From an uncultured Oscillospiraceae bacterium (GTDB lineage: Bacteria > Bacillota > Clostridia > Oscillospirales > Oscillospiraceae), in assembly GCA_947587025.1 (NCBI GenBank), contig CANPXW010000004.1, forward strand, positions 1 to 53,243: DNA of 53,243 nucleotides, given 5' to 3'. Shown one piece after another: positions 22,804 to 31,799 of this stretch (position 1 is its first letter; each line of letters opens with the position of its first letter). The notes under the pieces are model-generated. The model was given only the letters and a program-made list of their open reading frames with translations. It was not told where the DNA came from and did no database searches. The translations under genes and the position numbers were made by a program.

Positions 22804-23493
22804 TCACATGAGCATCACGTTGAAGGGGACGCAGTTCCAGTCCTCGTCGGGACCGGCCAGGATGTCGATGGTGAAATAGGGCTCCATGCCGTCCAGGACA
22901 TCTTCGAATTCCCGGCGGCTGACCGTTTCCATGTCCACGGTGTATTCTGCGTCGTCCTCCTGACCGTATGTACCGGAGCGGTCCAGCATGATATTATCCT
23001 CGCCCAGTTCCGTCTTGCCCTCTTCCAGGGAAAAGTAGTCATAGCGGTCGTAAAAACCGGAGCCGTCCGGCTCGCTGGACGAAATGAGCACGCCCAGCTG
23101 TCCGTCCCGGTCCACCAGGGATACGGTGCCGCTGTTGCCGCCTACCTCGTGGAACAGCACGCCGAGGCCCACCTGTTCGGATCCGTTCGTCTTCTCGTCG
23201 ATGAGCCAGACCTCTTCAAAGACATAGTAGTCCTCTTTGTCCTGGCACTCATACACGGCCAGCAGCTCCCAGATGCCGTCATCGTTCTTGTCGGTGACGC
23301 TGACCAGCGGCTCAAAATCCCACTCCTGCCGGAAGTCCTTCTTGTCGATGATGTCCCGGAGAATGGAAACGACGGCTTCGCCGGGCAGCGGCTTGTTGTC
23401 CGCCAGGGCCTGGACAGGGGCCAGCGCCGAAACGGCCAGCACCGCTGCCAGCAGGATGGCCAGCATCCTTGCCTGTTTTGCGCTCTTCTGCAT
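22804..23493 (-). CDS. Secreted protein of unknown function
   Basis: A 229-residue protein I do not recognise. Residues 1-35 are a Sec signal peptide (basic start, hydrophobic ILLAAVLAVSALAPVQALA with a likely cut after ALA). The mature part is acidic and beta-rich, contains an EF-hand-like TDKNDDGIWEL stretch near residue 70 and repeats Tyr/Asp-rich segments. It resembles small clostridial exported proteins without a catalytic motif. The ATG at 23493 has AAAGGAG at 7 bases. The stop is followed at once by the repeat array of the mgtE leader. The EF-hand-like stretch could be a dockerin-style calcium loop, but there is only one. Confidence 0.8.
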   Translation of the reverse strand: MQKSAKQARMLAILLAAVLAVSALAPVQALADNKPLPGEAVVSILRDIIDKKDFRQEWDFEPLVSVTDKNDDGIWELLAVYECQDKEDYYVFEEVWLIDEKTNGSEQVGLGVLFHEVGGNSGTVSLVDRDGQLGVLISSSEPDGSGFYDRYDYFSLEEGKTELGEDNIMLDRSGTYGQEDDAEYTVDMETVSRREFEDVLDGMEPYFTIDILAGPDEDWNCVPFNVMLM

Positions 23494-23537
23494 GGTACAC
23501 TCTCCTTTCAGAATGTGGGCCTGCCTGCCGGCCCGTA

Positions 23538-24185
23538 TCAGGCCAGCAGATACGCCGCCAGATCGGCGGGGGTGCCGGCCACGTACTCGGCCCCGGCCGA
23601 GAGCAGCTCTTCCCGGCTGCCGTAGCCGTAGCCCACCCCCACGCAGGGGATGCCGCACTGGGCCGCCCCCAGGGCGTCGAAGCTGCGGTCGCCCACCATC
23701 ACCGCTCTGGCCATGTCGATGCCGAACTTATCCCGGGCGGCGCGTATCACGTCCGCCTTGGTGCTGTCGGCCCGGTCCGGGTCGCTGCCGGAGACGGTCA
23801 AAAAATACTGCGCCAGGCCGAACCGCTCCACGATCTGCTCGGACATATACGTGGGCTTGGAGGTGGCCACATAGAGCTTGCAGCCGGCGGCCTGCAGGGC
23901 CGCCAGGGCCTGGGGGATGCCGGGATACACGCTGTTTTCAAAGATGCCCTTCGGCGCGTAGTATTCCCGGTAATCGGCCAGGATAGCCTTGGCCTCGTCC
24001 AGGCTCACGCCCCAGTATTCCACGAAGCTCTGGGGCATGGGCGGGCCTATGAACTTATAATAGTCCTCATTCCGGCCGGGGTCAAGCCCCCGTTTTTTCC
24101 GGGCGTACATGATGGCGTTGGTGATGCCCACGCCGGGGTCCGTCAGCGTCCCGTCCAGATCGAAAAAGATGTGATCGAAGCGCAT
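23538..24185 (-). CDS. HAD-family phosphatase (Gph/PpaX-like)
   Basis: A 215-residue soluble hydrolase of the HAD superfamily. Motif I is DLDGTLTD (Asp9 nucleophile, Asp11 acid), motif II is the Thr-Ser in VATSKP, Lys in DSTKADV matches the motif III lysine, and motif IV is VMVGDRSFD. An alpha-helical cap follows motif I, typical of phosphoglycolate phosphatase and nucleotide phosphatases. Its ATG abuts the stop of nupQ (TAAATG), so it ends the purine uptake operon. A role in dephosphorylating a purine nucleotide is a reasonable inference but not shown. Confidence 0.9.
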   Translation of the reverse strand: MRFDHIFFDLDGTLTDPGVGITNAIMYARKKRGLDPGRNEDYYKFIGPPMPQSFVEYWGVSLDEAKAILADYREYYAPKGIFENSVYPGIPQALAALQAAGCKLYVATSKPTYMSEQIVERFGLAQYFLTVSGSDPDRADSTKADVIRAARDKFGIDMARAVMVGDRSFDALGAAQCGIPCVGVGYGYGSREELLSAGAEYVAGTPADLAAYLLA

Positions 24186-25169
24186 TTATCTCTCCTCGCG
24201 GAAGTAGCTCAGGCCCAGGCTCTTGGGGGGCTGGGACTCCTTGGACCGGCGCATGCTCACCGCCACCAGCACCAGAATGGTGACCAAGTAGGGCAGCATC
24301 TTGAACAGCTCCACGCTCCCCCGGCTCAGGCCGGTGATGTAGTTGTACGCCCAATAGAGCACGCCGAAAAGGTACGCCGACCAGATGGCCCGCAGGGGCC
24401 GCCAGGTGGCGAAGATGACCAGTGCCACCGCCAGCCACCCCAACGCCTCGGCGGTGCCGTCGATGGACCAGGTGCCCTTGATGTAATCCATGGTGTAATA
24501 TAGCCCGCCCAGGCCGGAGATGGCAGCGCCCACGCAGGTGGCTAGGTACTTGTAGCGGGTGACGTTGATGCCCGCCGCGTCGGCGGTGGCCGGGTCCTCG
24601 CCCACGGCCCGCAGGTTCAGCCCCACACGGGAGCGGCCCAAAAACCAGCTGGCGGCGACGGCGATGGCGATGGCGAGATAGGCCATGAAGCCGAAGGAGA
24701 AAAACAGCTTTCCGAAATTGCCCAGCCCGCCCAGTGCCGGGATGTAGGCCCGGTAGGCCCGGCTGGTGACGGCCACGCTGATCTGGCCCACTCCGCCGGC
24801 CAGGTTGTTGAGGCTGCCGCCGAATAGGTTGGCCAGGCCAGCCCCGAAAATGGTCAGGGTAAGCCCGGTGACGTTCTGGTTTGCCCGCAGGGTGATGGTG
24901 AGAAAGGCGTATATGAGCCCGCCCAGCATGGAAGCGGCGACAGCCGCCAGGAAGCTGAGAACAAGGCCGATCGCCCCCACCGGCTCGGCCGCGTGCATCT
25001 CATAGAAGAACGCCGCCGCCAGGCCCGCGATGCCGCCCAGATACATGATGCCGGGCACGCCCAGATTGAGGTTGCCGGACTTTTCTGTGATGATCTCGCC
25101 CACCGCGCCGTAGAGGATGACCGTGCCGAACACGATGGCGCTGGTGAGCAGGGAGATGAGCTGTGTCAT
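24186..25169 (-). CDS. nupQ: Nucleoside ABC transporter permease (NupQ-like)
   Basis: A 327-residue membrane protein with about eight hydrophobic segments. The GEIITEKSGNLNLGVPGIM start region and the NLRAVGEDPATADAAGINV loop are characteristic of the second permease in BMP-dependent nucleoside importers. The start overlaps the stop of the other permease gene as ATGA. With NupO, NupP and NupN it makes a complete importer. Confidence 0.93.
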   Translation of the reverse strand: MTQLISLLTSAIVFGTVILYGAVGEIITEKSGNLNLGVPGIMYLGGIAGLAAAFFYEMHAAEPVGAIGLVLSFLAAVAASMLGGLIYAFLTITLRANQNVTGLTLTIFGAGLANLFGGSLNNLAGGVGQISVAVTSRAYRAYIPALGGLGNFGKLFFSFGFMAYLAIAIAVAASWFLGRSRVGLNLRAVGEDPATADAAGINVTRYKYLATCVGAAISGLGGLYYTMDYIKGTWSIDGTAEALGWLAVALVIFATWRPLRAIWSAYLFGVLYWAYNYITGLSRGSVELFKMLPYLVTILVLVAVSMRRSKESQPPKSLGLSYFREER

Positions 25170-26269
25170 GCCTCTGCCTCCTTTTGATGGGTGTGGGAGC
25201 GGAACCGGAGCCGGTACTGGATGAAAAACTCGCTTCCCAGCAGGAAGAACAGGATGATGCCCTTGACCACCTCGGAGGCGTAGTCGTTCAGGTGGAACTG
25301 GGAGGCGATCTGGGTGGCACCCTTTTCCAGAAACACCAGCAGCAGGGCGATGAGGATCATCACGAAGGTGTTAAATTTGGCCATCCAGGCCACGATGATG
25401 GCGGTGAAACCCCGGCCCCCGGCGGTGCTGGCGGAGATGGTGTGGCTGGCACCGGACACGGCGATGAAGCCGGACAGGCCGCACACCGCGCCGGACAGGG
25501 CCATGGTGCGTATGATCACCCGCCGGACGGAAATGCCCGCGTACCGGGCGGTGTTCTCGCTCTCGCCCACCACGGATATTTCATAGCCCTGCTTGGTGTA
25601 TTTCAGGTACAGGAACATCCCCACGGTGAGGGCCAGCACGATGATCACGTTGAGCAGATACTGCTGGCCGAACAGGGAGGGGAACCAGCCGGCCTGGGTC
25701 TGCTGGTTGATGATGCCCACGGAGTTGGAGCCCTTGGGGTTCTCCCACTTGGCCACCAGGAAACAGGTCAGCTGGATGGCGATGTAGTTCATCATCAGGG
25801 TGAACAGGGTCTCGTTGGTATTCCAGCGGGCCTTGAAGAGCGCGGGGACGAGCCCCCACAGCACCCCGGCGGCGATGCTGGCCGCCGCGCCGATGAGAAG
25901 CAGCGCGGGGGTGGACAGGGCCCTGCCGCAGTAGATGAGCACGGCGGCGGTGGCGCAACCGCCCATGAGCACCTGGCCCTCCGCGCCCACGTTCCAGAAG
26001 CGCATCATGAACGCCGGGGCCAGTCCCACGCCGATACACAGCAGAATGGACGCGTCCCGGACGGTGATCCAGCTGCGCCGGGCGGAGCCGAAGGCCCCCT
26101 GCCACATGGCGGCGTACACCTTCACCGGGTTGAGCTTTGTCAGCCCGTAAATGAACAGCGCGCACACGATCAGCGCCAGCACGGCCGCCGCCAGGCGTAT
26201 CAGCCAGGCGCGCCACCAGGCCATGCCGTCCCGCCGGGCGATGTGGATGAGCGGTTCGTGATTGGTCAT
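25166..26269 (-). CDS. nupP: Nucleoside ABC transporter permease (NupP-like)
   Basis: A 367-residue membrane protein with a first helix near residue 25 and about nine more segments. Motifs WNVGAEGQVLMG, TLMMNYIAIQL and the GESENTARYAGI coupling loop mark the larger permease of BMP-type importers. ATGA overlaps join it to both nupO (upstream) and nupQ (downstream), giving tight translational coupling. Confidence 0.93.
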   Translation of the reverse strand: MTNHEPLIHIARRDGMAWWRAWLIRLAAAVLALIVCALFIYGLTKLNPVKVYAAMWQGAFGSARRSWITVRDASILLCIGVGLAPAFMMRFWNVGAEGQVLMGGCATAAVLIYCGRALSTPALLLIGAAASIAAGVLWGLVPALFKARWNTNETLFTLMMNYIAIQLTCFLVAKWENPKGSNSVGIINQQTQAGWFPSLFGQQYLLNVIIVLALTVGMFLYLKYTKQGYEISVVGESENTARYAGISVRRVIIRTMALSGAVCGLSGFIAVSGASHTISASTAGGRGFTAIIVAWMAKFNTFVMILIALLLVFLEKGATQIASQFHLNDYASEVVKGIILFFLLGSEFFIQYRLRFRSHTHQKEAEA

Positions 26270-27810
26270 ATGCCGGCCTCCTTATGCTCCAGGGTGGTCA
26301 TCATATAGCCCACCTGCTCCTTGGTGGCGGTGCGGCCGTCCAGCACGCCGCTGAGACGGCCGCCGCACAGCACCGCGATGCGGTCGCACAGCTGCAGCAG
26401 CACGTCCAGGTCCTCGCCTACGTAGATAACGGCGACGCCCGCCTTTTTCTGCTCGTTCAGCAGCCGGTAGATGGTGTAGGAGGTGTTGATGTCCAGGCCC
26501 CGGACGGCGTAGGCGCTCATGAGCACGGTGGGGTGGGCGGCGATCTCACGGCCCACCAGCACCTTCTGCACGTTGCCGCCGGACAGCTTGCGCACCGGGG
26601 TGTCGATGCTGGGGGTGACCACCTCCAGCTGGCGGACGATCTGCTCGGCCAGTTCGTGGGGGTGCCGGCGGTCCACCAGCGGGCTCTTGCCGGCGCGGTA
26701 CTGTTTGAGCATCATGTTGCCCACCAGGGTCATGCTGGCCACCAGGCCCATGCCCAGCCGGTCCTCCGGCACGAAGGCCAGGCGCACGCCCTTTTCCGCG
26801 ATGGTGCGGGGGTTCTGGCCCACCAGCTCCTCCGCCGGACCGTCCGGTCCGGTGGGGCGGTACTTGACGCTGGAGCCGGAGACGGCGGACTGCAGGCCCG
26901 CGATGGCCTCCAGCAGCTCCTTCTGCCCGCAGCCGGATATGCCCGCCACGCCCAGAATCTCCCCGGCGTACACGTCCAGGTTGATGTCGTCCAGCCGCAC
27001 CACGCCCTCCTTGTCCTTGACGGTGAGGTTTCGTATCTCCAGCCGCCGCTGGGGGGAGACAGGCTGGTCCCGCTGGATGTTCAGCGTCACGGTCCGGCCC
27101 ACCATCATGTCGGTGAGGGCCCGGGCGTCGGCCTTGGACGTGTCCATGTCGCCGATATACTCCCCGTGGCGCAGCACCGTCACCCGGTCGGAGATGGCCA
27201 GCACCTCATTGAGTTTGTGGGTGATGATGATGATGCTCTTGCCGTCGTCGCGCATGTTGCGCATCACGGCGAACAGCTTCTCCGTCTCCTGGGGGGTGAG
27301 CACGGCGGTGGGCTCGTCCAGGATGAGTATCTCCGCGCCCCGATAGAGGGTCTTGACGATCTCCAGTGTCTGCTTCTCCGAGACAGACATGTCGTAGACC
27401 TTCTTGTCCGGGTCCACGTCGAAGCCGTACCGGGAGCAGATGTCCCGGACCTTTTTCGCCACGGCTTTCCGGTCCACCACAACGCCGCCAGGCAGGCCCA
27501 GCACGATGTTCTCCGCCGCAGTGAGCACGTCCACCAGCTTGAAGTGCTGGTGCACCATACCGATGCCCAGGGCGTAAGCGTCGTGGGGGGAGGCGATGGT
27601 CACCTCGCGGCCGCCCACGAATATCTGGCCCTCGTCGGGGAAATAGATGCCGGAGAGCATGTTCATCAGGGTGGTCTTGCCGCTGCCGTTCTCGCCCAGC
27701 AGGGACAGTATCTCGCCCTTTCGCAGCTCCAGATAGACCTTGTTGTTGGCCATCACGTGGCCGAAGGTCTTGGTGACGTTCACCATCCGGACGGCAAATT
27801 CCTCTGCCAT
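26266..27810 (-). CDS. nupO: Nucleoside ABC transporter ATPase with two ABC domains (NupO-like)
   Basis: A 514-residue protein holding two ABC domains in tandem, as usual for this class. Domain 1 has Walker A GENGSGKTTLM, a short MSVSEKQTLEI signature and Walker B LILDEP. Domain 2 has the degenerate Walker A GISGCGQKE and a LSGGNVQKVLVGREI signature; its usual QPTRGLD reads SAYAVRGLD. Only domain 1 is therefore likely to hydrolyse ATP well. The ATG at 27810 has GGAGG at 7 bases; an ATG at 27834 lacks one. It follows nupN after a 224-base gap filled with hairpins. Confidence 0.94.
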   Translation of the reverse strand: MAEEFAVRMVNVTKTFGHVMANNKVYLELRKGEILSLLGENGSGKTTLMNMLSGIYFPDEGQIFVGGREVTIASPHDAYALGIGMVHQHFKLVDVLTAAENIVLGLPGGVVVDRKAVAKKVRDICSRYGFDVDPDKKVYDMSVSEKQTLEIVKTLYRGAEILILDEPTAVLTPQETEKLFAVMRNMRDDGKSIIIITHKLNEVLAISDRVTVLRHGEYIGDMDTSKADARALTDMMVGRTVTLNIQRDQPVSPQRRLEIRNLTVKDKEGVVRLDDINLDVYAGEILGVAGISGCGQKELLEAIAGLQSAVSGSSVKYRPTGPDGPAEELVGQNPRTIAEKGVRLAFVPEDRLGMGLVASMTLVGNMMLKQYRAGKSPLVDRRHPHELAEQIVRQLEVVTPSIDTPVRKLSGGNVQKVLVGREIAAHPTVLMSAYAVRGLDINTSYTIYRLLNEQKKAGVAVIYVGEDLDVLLQLCDRIAVLCGGRLSGVLDGRTATKEQVGYMMTTLEHKEAGI

Positions 27811-27829
27811 AAGCTTTCCTCCATTAACG

Positions 27830-28032
27830 AACATAGGGGCGCCCGGAGACGCCCCTATGTTATCTTTTGCCTCGCAGAGTTCGCGCCCGCAGGCGCGAAT
27901 GAAATTGGATCATTTTTTCCGGGGGCGTGTACCTCGGAAAAAATTCTCCTCGGCCTGCAAACGTGCGAGCGCAGCGAGTGCGCTGCAGCAGGCCGTGTCC
28001 CCTCTCGTTTGAAAGGCTCTGCCTTTCAAACG
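27830..28032 (-). other. Hairpin cluster between nupN and nupO
   Basis: This short gap holds at least four strong inverted repeats: 28006-28032 (11-bp arms, loop of 5), a TTTTTTCCG-armed stem around 27913-27943, 27880-27899 (TTCGCGCC arms, loop of 4) and 27830-27861 (12-bp arms, loop of 8). None has a U tract on the minus strand. They resemble mRNA-stabilising or processing hairpins that let the binding protein be made in excess over the ABC subunits. Confidence 0.65.
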
Positions 28033-28034
28033 AT

Positions 28035-29267
28035 TTAGCTCAGCTCGGTGATGCCGTCGATGCGCAGGCTGAAGTAGGGAGCGGAGCGCAGCTCGGGGTC
28101 GGACTCGTAGAACACGCCGTCCCGGATGGCCTCGCCCTCGTCGCCGTTGAAGTCGCCGTCCAGGTCGATGGCCAGGAAGGACTCGGGATGCTCGCCCTCC
28201 ACGGTGAAGGTGGAGCAGTCGAACACCTGCAGGCTGCCGTCGGTCAGGCCGGCCTCTACCTCCTCGACCTTCTCAGCGGTACCCTCGGCGCAGGCGTCGC
28301 CCAGGGGGAAGATCTTGTTGGCGCCCTCGCTGTAGCCGGCGGACCAGTCGGTGGCGATCTCGTCGCCGTCGAGCATGCACTGCAGGGCATAGGTGTAATA
28401 AACGCTCCACTCGTTGCCGGCGGAGGTCAGGGCCACGTCGGGGGCCACCTCCAGCATGCTGATGTTGTAGCCCACGCAGAAGACGGTGTGGCCGGCTTCA
28501 TGATAGGCCTGCACGGCGGAGGGAGCGCCGGTGGAGTCGGCGTGCTGGCTGATGATGACGCAGCCGTCGCTCATCAGGGCGTTGGCGGCCTCGCCCTCGC
28601 CGGTGATGTCGAACCAGGAGTTGGTGTAGCGCACGTCCATGACCACGTTCTCCACGATGGAGCGGATGCCCAGGAAGAAGGCGGTGTAGCCGGAGACCAC
28701 CTCGGCATAGGGGTAAGCGCCCACATAGCCGATCTTCACGTTGCCGTCGTCGTCGAAGTTCTCGTCGGCAAGCTCGTCGTTTTCGATGAGCTCGGCCAGC
28801 TTCATGCCGGCCACCACGCCGGAGACGTAGCGGGACTCAAAGGTGTGGGTGAAGGCGTTTTTCAGGTTCGGCAGACCGGACAGCGCGGCCTGGTCGCCGG
28901 TCATGGCCACGAAGGTCAGCTCGGGGTACTCGCTGGCCACCTGCTGGGTGTAGGACTGATGACCATAGGAGTCGGTGAAGATGATCTGGCAGCCGTTCTC
29001 AGCCAGGTCATAGCAGGCGTCGGCAGCGGTCTCGTCCTCGCCGATGTTATACTTGTAGGTGACGTTCTCGGCGGGCACGCCCAGAGCCTCCATGGCCTTC
29101 TCCAGACCATCGATATGGGCGATGTCGTAACCGGAGTTGTTGTCGCCGATGCAGACCATGCCGATCTTCAGGTCCTCGGGGGCGATGCCGCCCTCGTCGG
29201 CCAGAGCGCCGGCGCACAGGCTCAGCACCATGCACAGAGCCAGGAGCAGGGAAGAGAGCTTTTTCAT
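28035..29267 (-). CDS. nupN: BMP-family nucleoside-binding protein
   Basis: A 410-residue extracellular substrate-binding protein of the BMP/PnrA family, which binds purine nucleosides for NupOPQ. The signal peptide is MKKLSSLLLALCMVLSLCAG; a cysteine lies in LSLC, but the -1 Leu is not a good lipobox, so either an atypical lipoprotein or cleavage after ALA is possible. The mature domain has KIGMVCIGDNNSGYD, IIFTDSYGHQ, GYVGAYPYAEV and DVALTSAGNEW, all typical. The ATG at 29267 has TAGGAGG; the upstream ATG at 29309 does not. Only 64 bases separate it from xpt, without a clear promoter, so it is probably cotranscribed. Confidence 0.93.
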   Translation of the reverse strand: MKKLSSLLLALCMVLSLCAGALADEGGIAPEDLKIGMVCIGDNNSGYDIAHIDGLEKAMEALGVPAENVTYKYNIGEDETAADACYDLAENGCQIIFTDSYGHQSYTQQVASEYPELTFVAMTGDQAALSGLPNLKNAFTHTFESRYVSGVVAGMKLAELIENDELADENFDDDGNVKIGYVGAYPYAEVVSGYTAFFLGIRSIVENVVMDVRYTNSWFDITGEGEAANALMSDGCVIISQHADSTGAPSAVQAYHEAGHTVFCVGYNISMLEVAPDVALTSAGNEWSVYYTYALQCMLDGDEIATDWSAGYSEGANKIFPLGDACAEGTAEKVEEVEAGLTDGSLQVFDCSTFTVEGEHPESFLAIDLDGDFNGDEGEAIRDGVFYESDPELRSAPYFSLRIDGITELS

Positions 29268-29331
29268 GTTTTGCCTCCTAAAAAATTTTTTATTTGTATA
29301 GGAAAACACAGGGATGACAGAGAAAAGAAAG

Positions 29332-29904
29332 TCAGTCCATGAAGGTGAGGCTGTCCTCGGTCATGGACTTGATGCGGGCCAGCGACTCGATGCGCAGACC
29401 CTTCGAGCGCAGCCGCTCGCCGCCGGGCTGGAAGCATTTCTCCACCGCGATGCCCGCGCCCACCAGCGCGGCCCCCGCCTGGTGCACCAGGTCGCACAGC
29501 CCCTCCAGGGCCGCGCCGTTGGCCAGAAAGTCGTCGATGAGCAGCACCCGGTCCGTGGGCAGCAGATACTCCTTTGCCACGATCACCTCGTAGGTGGTGC
29601 CGTGGGTGTAGCTGGCCACCTGGGTCTTGTACACCGAGCCGTCGATGTTTTTGGTCTTTGTCTTTTTAGCGAATAAAACAGGGCACCCGAACTCCTGGGC
29701 GGCGATACACGCCAGCCCGATGCCGGATGCCTCTATGGTCAGTATTTTATTCACGTCGTCGTTTGCAAAGGCCGCGTGCCACTGCTTGGCAAGCTGCGCG
29801 AACAGCTCCACGTCCATCTGGTGGTTCAGAAAGCCGTCTACCTTCAGAATGCCGCCCGCGCGGACCTTACCATCCCGCAGGATGCGCTGCTCCAACAGTC
29901 TCAT
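29332..29904 (-). CDS. xpt: Xanthine phosphoribosyltransferase
   Basis: Converts xanthine and PRPP to XMP in purine salvage; cytosolic. At 190 residues it matches the family. Visible motifs are the PRPP loop VLLIDDFLANGAALEGL and the N-terminal ILRDGKVRAGGILKVDGFLNHQMD typical of Xpt. EASGIGLACIAA and the flexible loop AKKTKTKNIDG are also present. The ATG at 29904 has GGAGGT at 8 bases; a longer frame to 29949 covers the promoter. It begins the operon with the nucleoside transporter, so salvage and uptake are made together. No purine riboswitch is visible. Confidence 0.95.
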   Translation of the reverse strand: MRLLEQRILRDGKVRAGGILKVDGFLNHQMDVELFAQLAKQWHAAFANDDVNKILTIEASGIGLACIAAQEFGCPVLFAKKTKTKNIDGSVYKTQVASYTHGTTYEVIVAKEYLLPTDRVLLIDDFLANGAALEGLCDLVHQAGAALVGAGIAVEKCFQPGGERLRSKGLRIESLARIKSMTEDSLTFMD

Positions 29905-29947
29905 GGCGGTAGACCTCCGAAACTTGGGACGAGCCCTTCGATAATCC

Positions 29948-29977
29948 ATTCTACTACGTTTTTCGGGGCCATTTCAA
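29948..29977 (-). promoter_or_regulatory. xpt operon promoter (TTGAAA-18-TAGAAT)
   Basis: Minus strand TTGAAA at 29977-29972 and TAGAAT at 29953-29948, 18 bases apart, 44 bases before xpt. The surrounding 140 bases are AT-rich compared with the window. An AGATATT/AATATCT inverted pair lies farther upstream (about 29983 and 30060), possibly an operator. Confidence 0.6.
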
Positions 29978-30084
29978 TTGACAGATATTAACATGTTTCC
30001 GGTGAATTTGTGTGTTTTTTCACCAACTTCCACAAGGAAAAAGCGTTATGTAAATCCCAATATCTGGAACAGCGAAAAACCCTT

Positions 30085-30630
30085 TCACCAGGGCACGATA
30101 CCATCCCTTGTGACCAGCCAGGCATGGGCCGCCAGGGCGGCCATGGGACTGTCCGAGCGGGAGTCGGACCAGAACCCCTCCACAGGGGCGTCGCCGTACC
30201 GTTCCCGGAACCGGCGCACCTTCTCCCGGCCGTGGCAGTTCTCCCCGCCGTACCGGCCGGTGGCCTGGTCTACGGGGGAGGCCATCAGGGCAAAGCCCAG
30301 CGATCTTGCCGCCGGGGCCAGCAGGAACTCCGGCGAGGCGGAGATGACCAGATCGTCCGGCCGCTTCTGGTCCAGATACCAGGGACATATGTCCTGGATA
30401 TGCGCCCGCCAGAACGTCTCCGGCGCGTCCGCCGGCACGCGGCGCAGAAAGCGGTAGAATATCTGCTTGCAGGCGGTCTTGGGCTTTATTTTCAGCCCCA
30501 TGCAGAAAAAGGCCCAGGCGGTGCAGGGCAGGGTCAGCCATGTCCCCGGATACCGGCGCAGGCACCAGAGGTAGAACTGGGCGGTGCTGTCACGGGGGTA
30601 GATGGTCTTGTCGAAGTCGTATACGTTCAC
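30085..30630 (-). CDS. HAD-IB family phosphatase
   Basis: A 181-residue HAD hydrolase. Motif I is YDFDKTIYPRDS (nucleophile Asp5, acid Asp7), motif II is the serine in VISASPEFL, and FWSDSRSDSPM carries the motif IV aspartates. This is the form seen in phosphoserine-phosphatase-like HAD-IB enzymes; the substrate is unknown. A hydrophobic stretch (about 28-45) sits in the cap region. I start it at the GTG at 30630 because GGAGGGG lies 8 bases upstream and the codon overlaps the acyltransferase stop as GTGA. Last gene of the trmB unit. Confidence 0.85.
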   Translation of the reverse strand: MNVYDFDKTIYPRDSTAQFYLWCLRRYPGTWLTLPCTAWAFFCMGLKIKPKTACKQIFYRFLRRVPADAPETFWRAHIQDICPWYLDQKRPDDLVISASPEFLLAPAARSLGFALMASPVDQATGRYGGENCHGREKVRRFRERYGDAPVEGFWSDSRSDSPMAALAAHAWLVTRDGIVPW

Positions 30631-31799
30631 GTGCCTGTCCCCTCCGTTCCGGCCCGCAGCTTCCGCAGACCCAGCCGCTGCAGGGGCTTTTCCACCAGAT
30701 AGGTCAGCAGGGCGCAGAAGGCCGCGACGCCGAAAAAGCACAGCAGGGTGTATCGCGTCTGCCAGGGCTGCTCATAGGCCTGGTTGGGCAGCTGGGCGGT
30801 GTAGGACGGGATGTGCCAGTCCTTCAGCCGGCAGGCCAAAAACTGGTGCCAGAGATAGAAATTATAGGATATGTCGGACAGAAACCGGGTCACCGGGTTG
30901 CCCAGAGCTTTCGCCAGGCCTGCCGGGGCCATGCACCCGCACACCAAAAACGCGCCCCCCAGCAGCCCCAGCGGCAGCCGCCAGAGCATCTGGCCGTAGC
31001 GGATGCCGGGGTAGTCGCCCGTGGGCTGCAGATACATCACCTGGCACATCAGGCTCAGGCTGAGGACCATGCCCAGGGGGGAGAGCCATCGGCGCACCTT
31101 CGGGCCGGGCAGAGCCTCCCGCTCCAGGCGGACGGTGACGTACGCGGCGGCCATGCCGCAGGCGTACAGGTCCAGCTGGGCGGGCAGCTGGTTGAAATAG
31201 AAGGACGTGTCGCTCAGCCCGGACACCCAGAGCCGATAGCCCAGCGCCGCCGCCGTCATGCCCAGGCAGGTCTGGCCCGGCCGTCTGGCGAAGAGCCGGG
31301 CGATGGCCGGCCACAGCGCGTAGAACAGCACCTCCACCGACAGGGTCCAGATGGTGGCCGACATGGGGGACAGCAGATAGGTGTCGTAGGCCAGAGTGTG
31401 GGTGAATGTGGCGTGCATCAGCAGATCCTTGACCATGAAGCCCGTGGAGCTGTACAGCCTGCGGGGGATGGCGTAAAGGATGGTAGTTGACATAATACAA
31501 ATATAATACGAGGGGGCGATGCGCCAGAAGCGCTTGAGGAAGAAGTGCTTCGGCGCGCCGATGGCATCCGCCTGTAAACCTTGCCGCACAACGGGAAGAG
31601 CCAGCAGGAACCCGGACAGGAGCAGCATCAGGTCCACCATCATGTAGCCGTGCCGCACCACTTGCTGCATATTTACATAACAATTTCCTATCCGAAAACC
31701 GGGGTCCAGCCAGCTCTGCTGCCATATGTGGAACCAGCCCACGATGAAGATGGCCGCCACCCGCAGCACGTCCGGCGCGGCCAGCCGCTCCTGCTTCAT
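30627..31799 (-). CDS. Acyltransferase 3 family membrane protein
   Basis: A 390-residue integral membrane protein with about ten hydrophobic segments. The N-terminal RVAAIFIVGWFHIW holds the conserved family histidine; LLSGFLLALP, FFLKRFWRIAPSYY and SATIWTLSVEVLFY are also typical. Such proteins move acyl groups onto cell-surface sugars, peptidoglycan or secondary metabolites. The ATG overlaps the trmB stop as ATGA and its own stop overlaps the HAD gene, so the three are translated together. The target is unknown. Confidence 0.9.
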   Translation of the reverse strand: MKQERLAAPDVLRVAAIFIVGWFHIWQQSWLDPGFRIGNCYVNMQQVVRHGYMMVDLMLLLSGFLLALPVVRQGLQADAIGAPKHFFLKRFWRIAPSYYICIMSTTILYAIPRRLYSSTGFMVKDLLMHATFTHTLAYDTYLLSPMSATIWTLSVEVLFYALWPAIARLFARRPGQTCLGMTAAALGYRLWVSGLSDTSFYFNQLPAQLDLYACGMAAAYVTVRLEREALPGPKVRRWLSPLGMVLSLSLMCQVMYLQPTGDYPGIRYGQMLWRLPLGLLGGAFLVCGCMAPAGLAKALGNPVTRFLSDISYNFYLWHQFLACRLKDWHIPSYTAQLPNQAYEQPWQTRYTLLCFFGVAAFCALLTYLVEKPLQRLGLRKLRAGTEGTGT

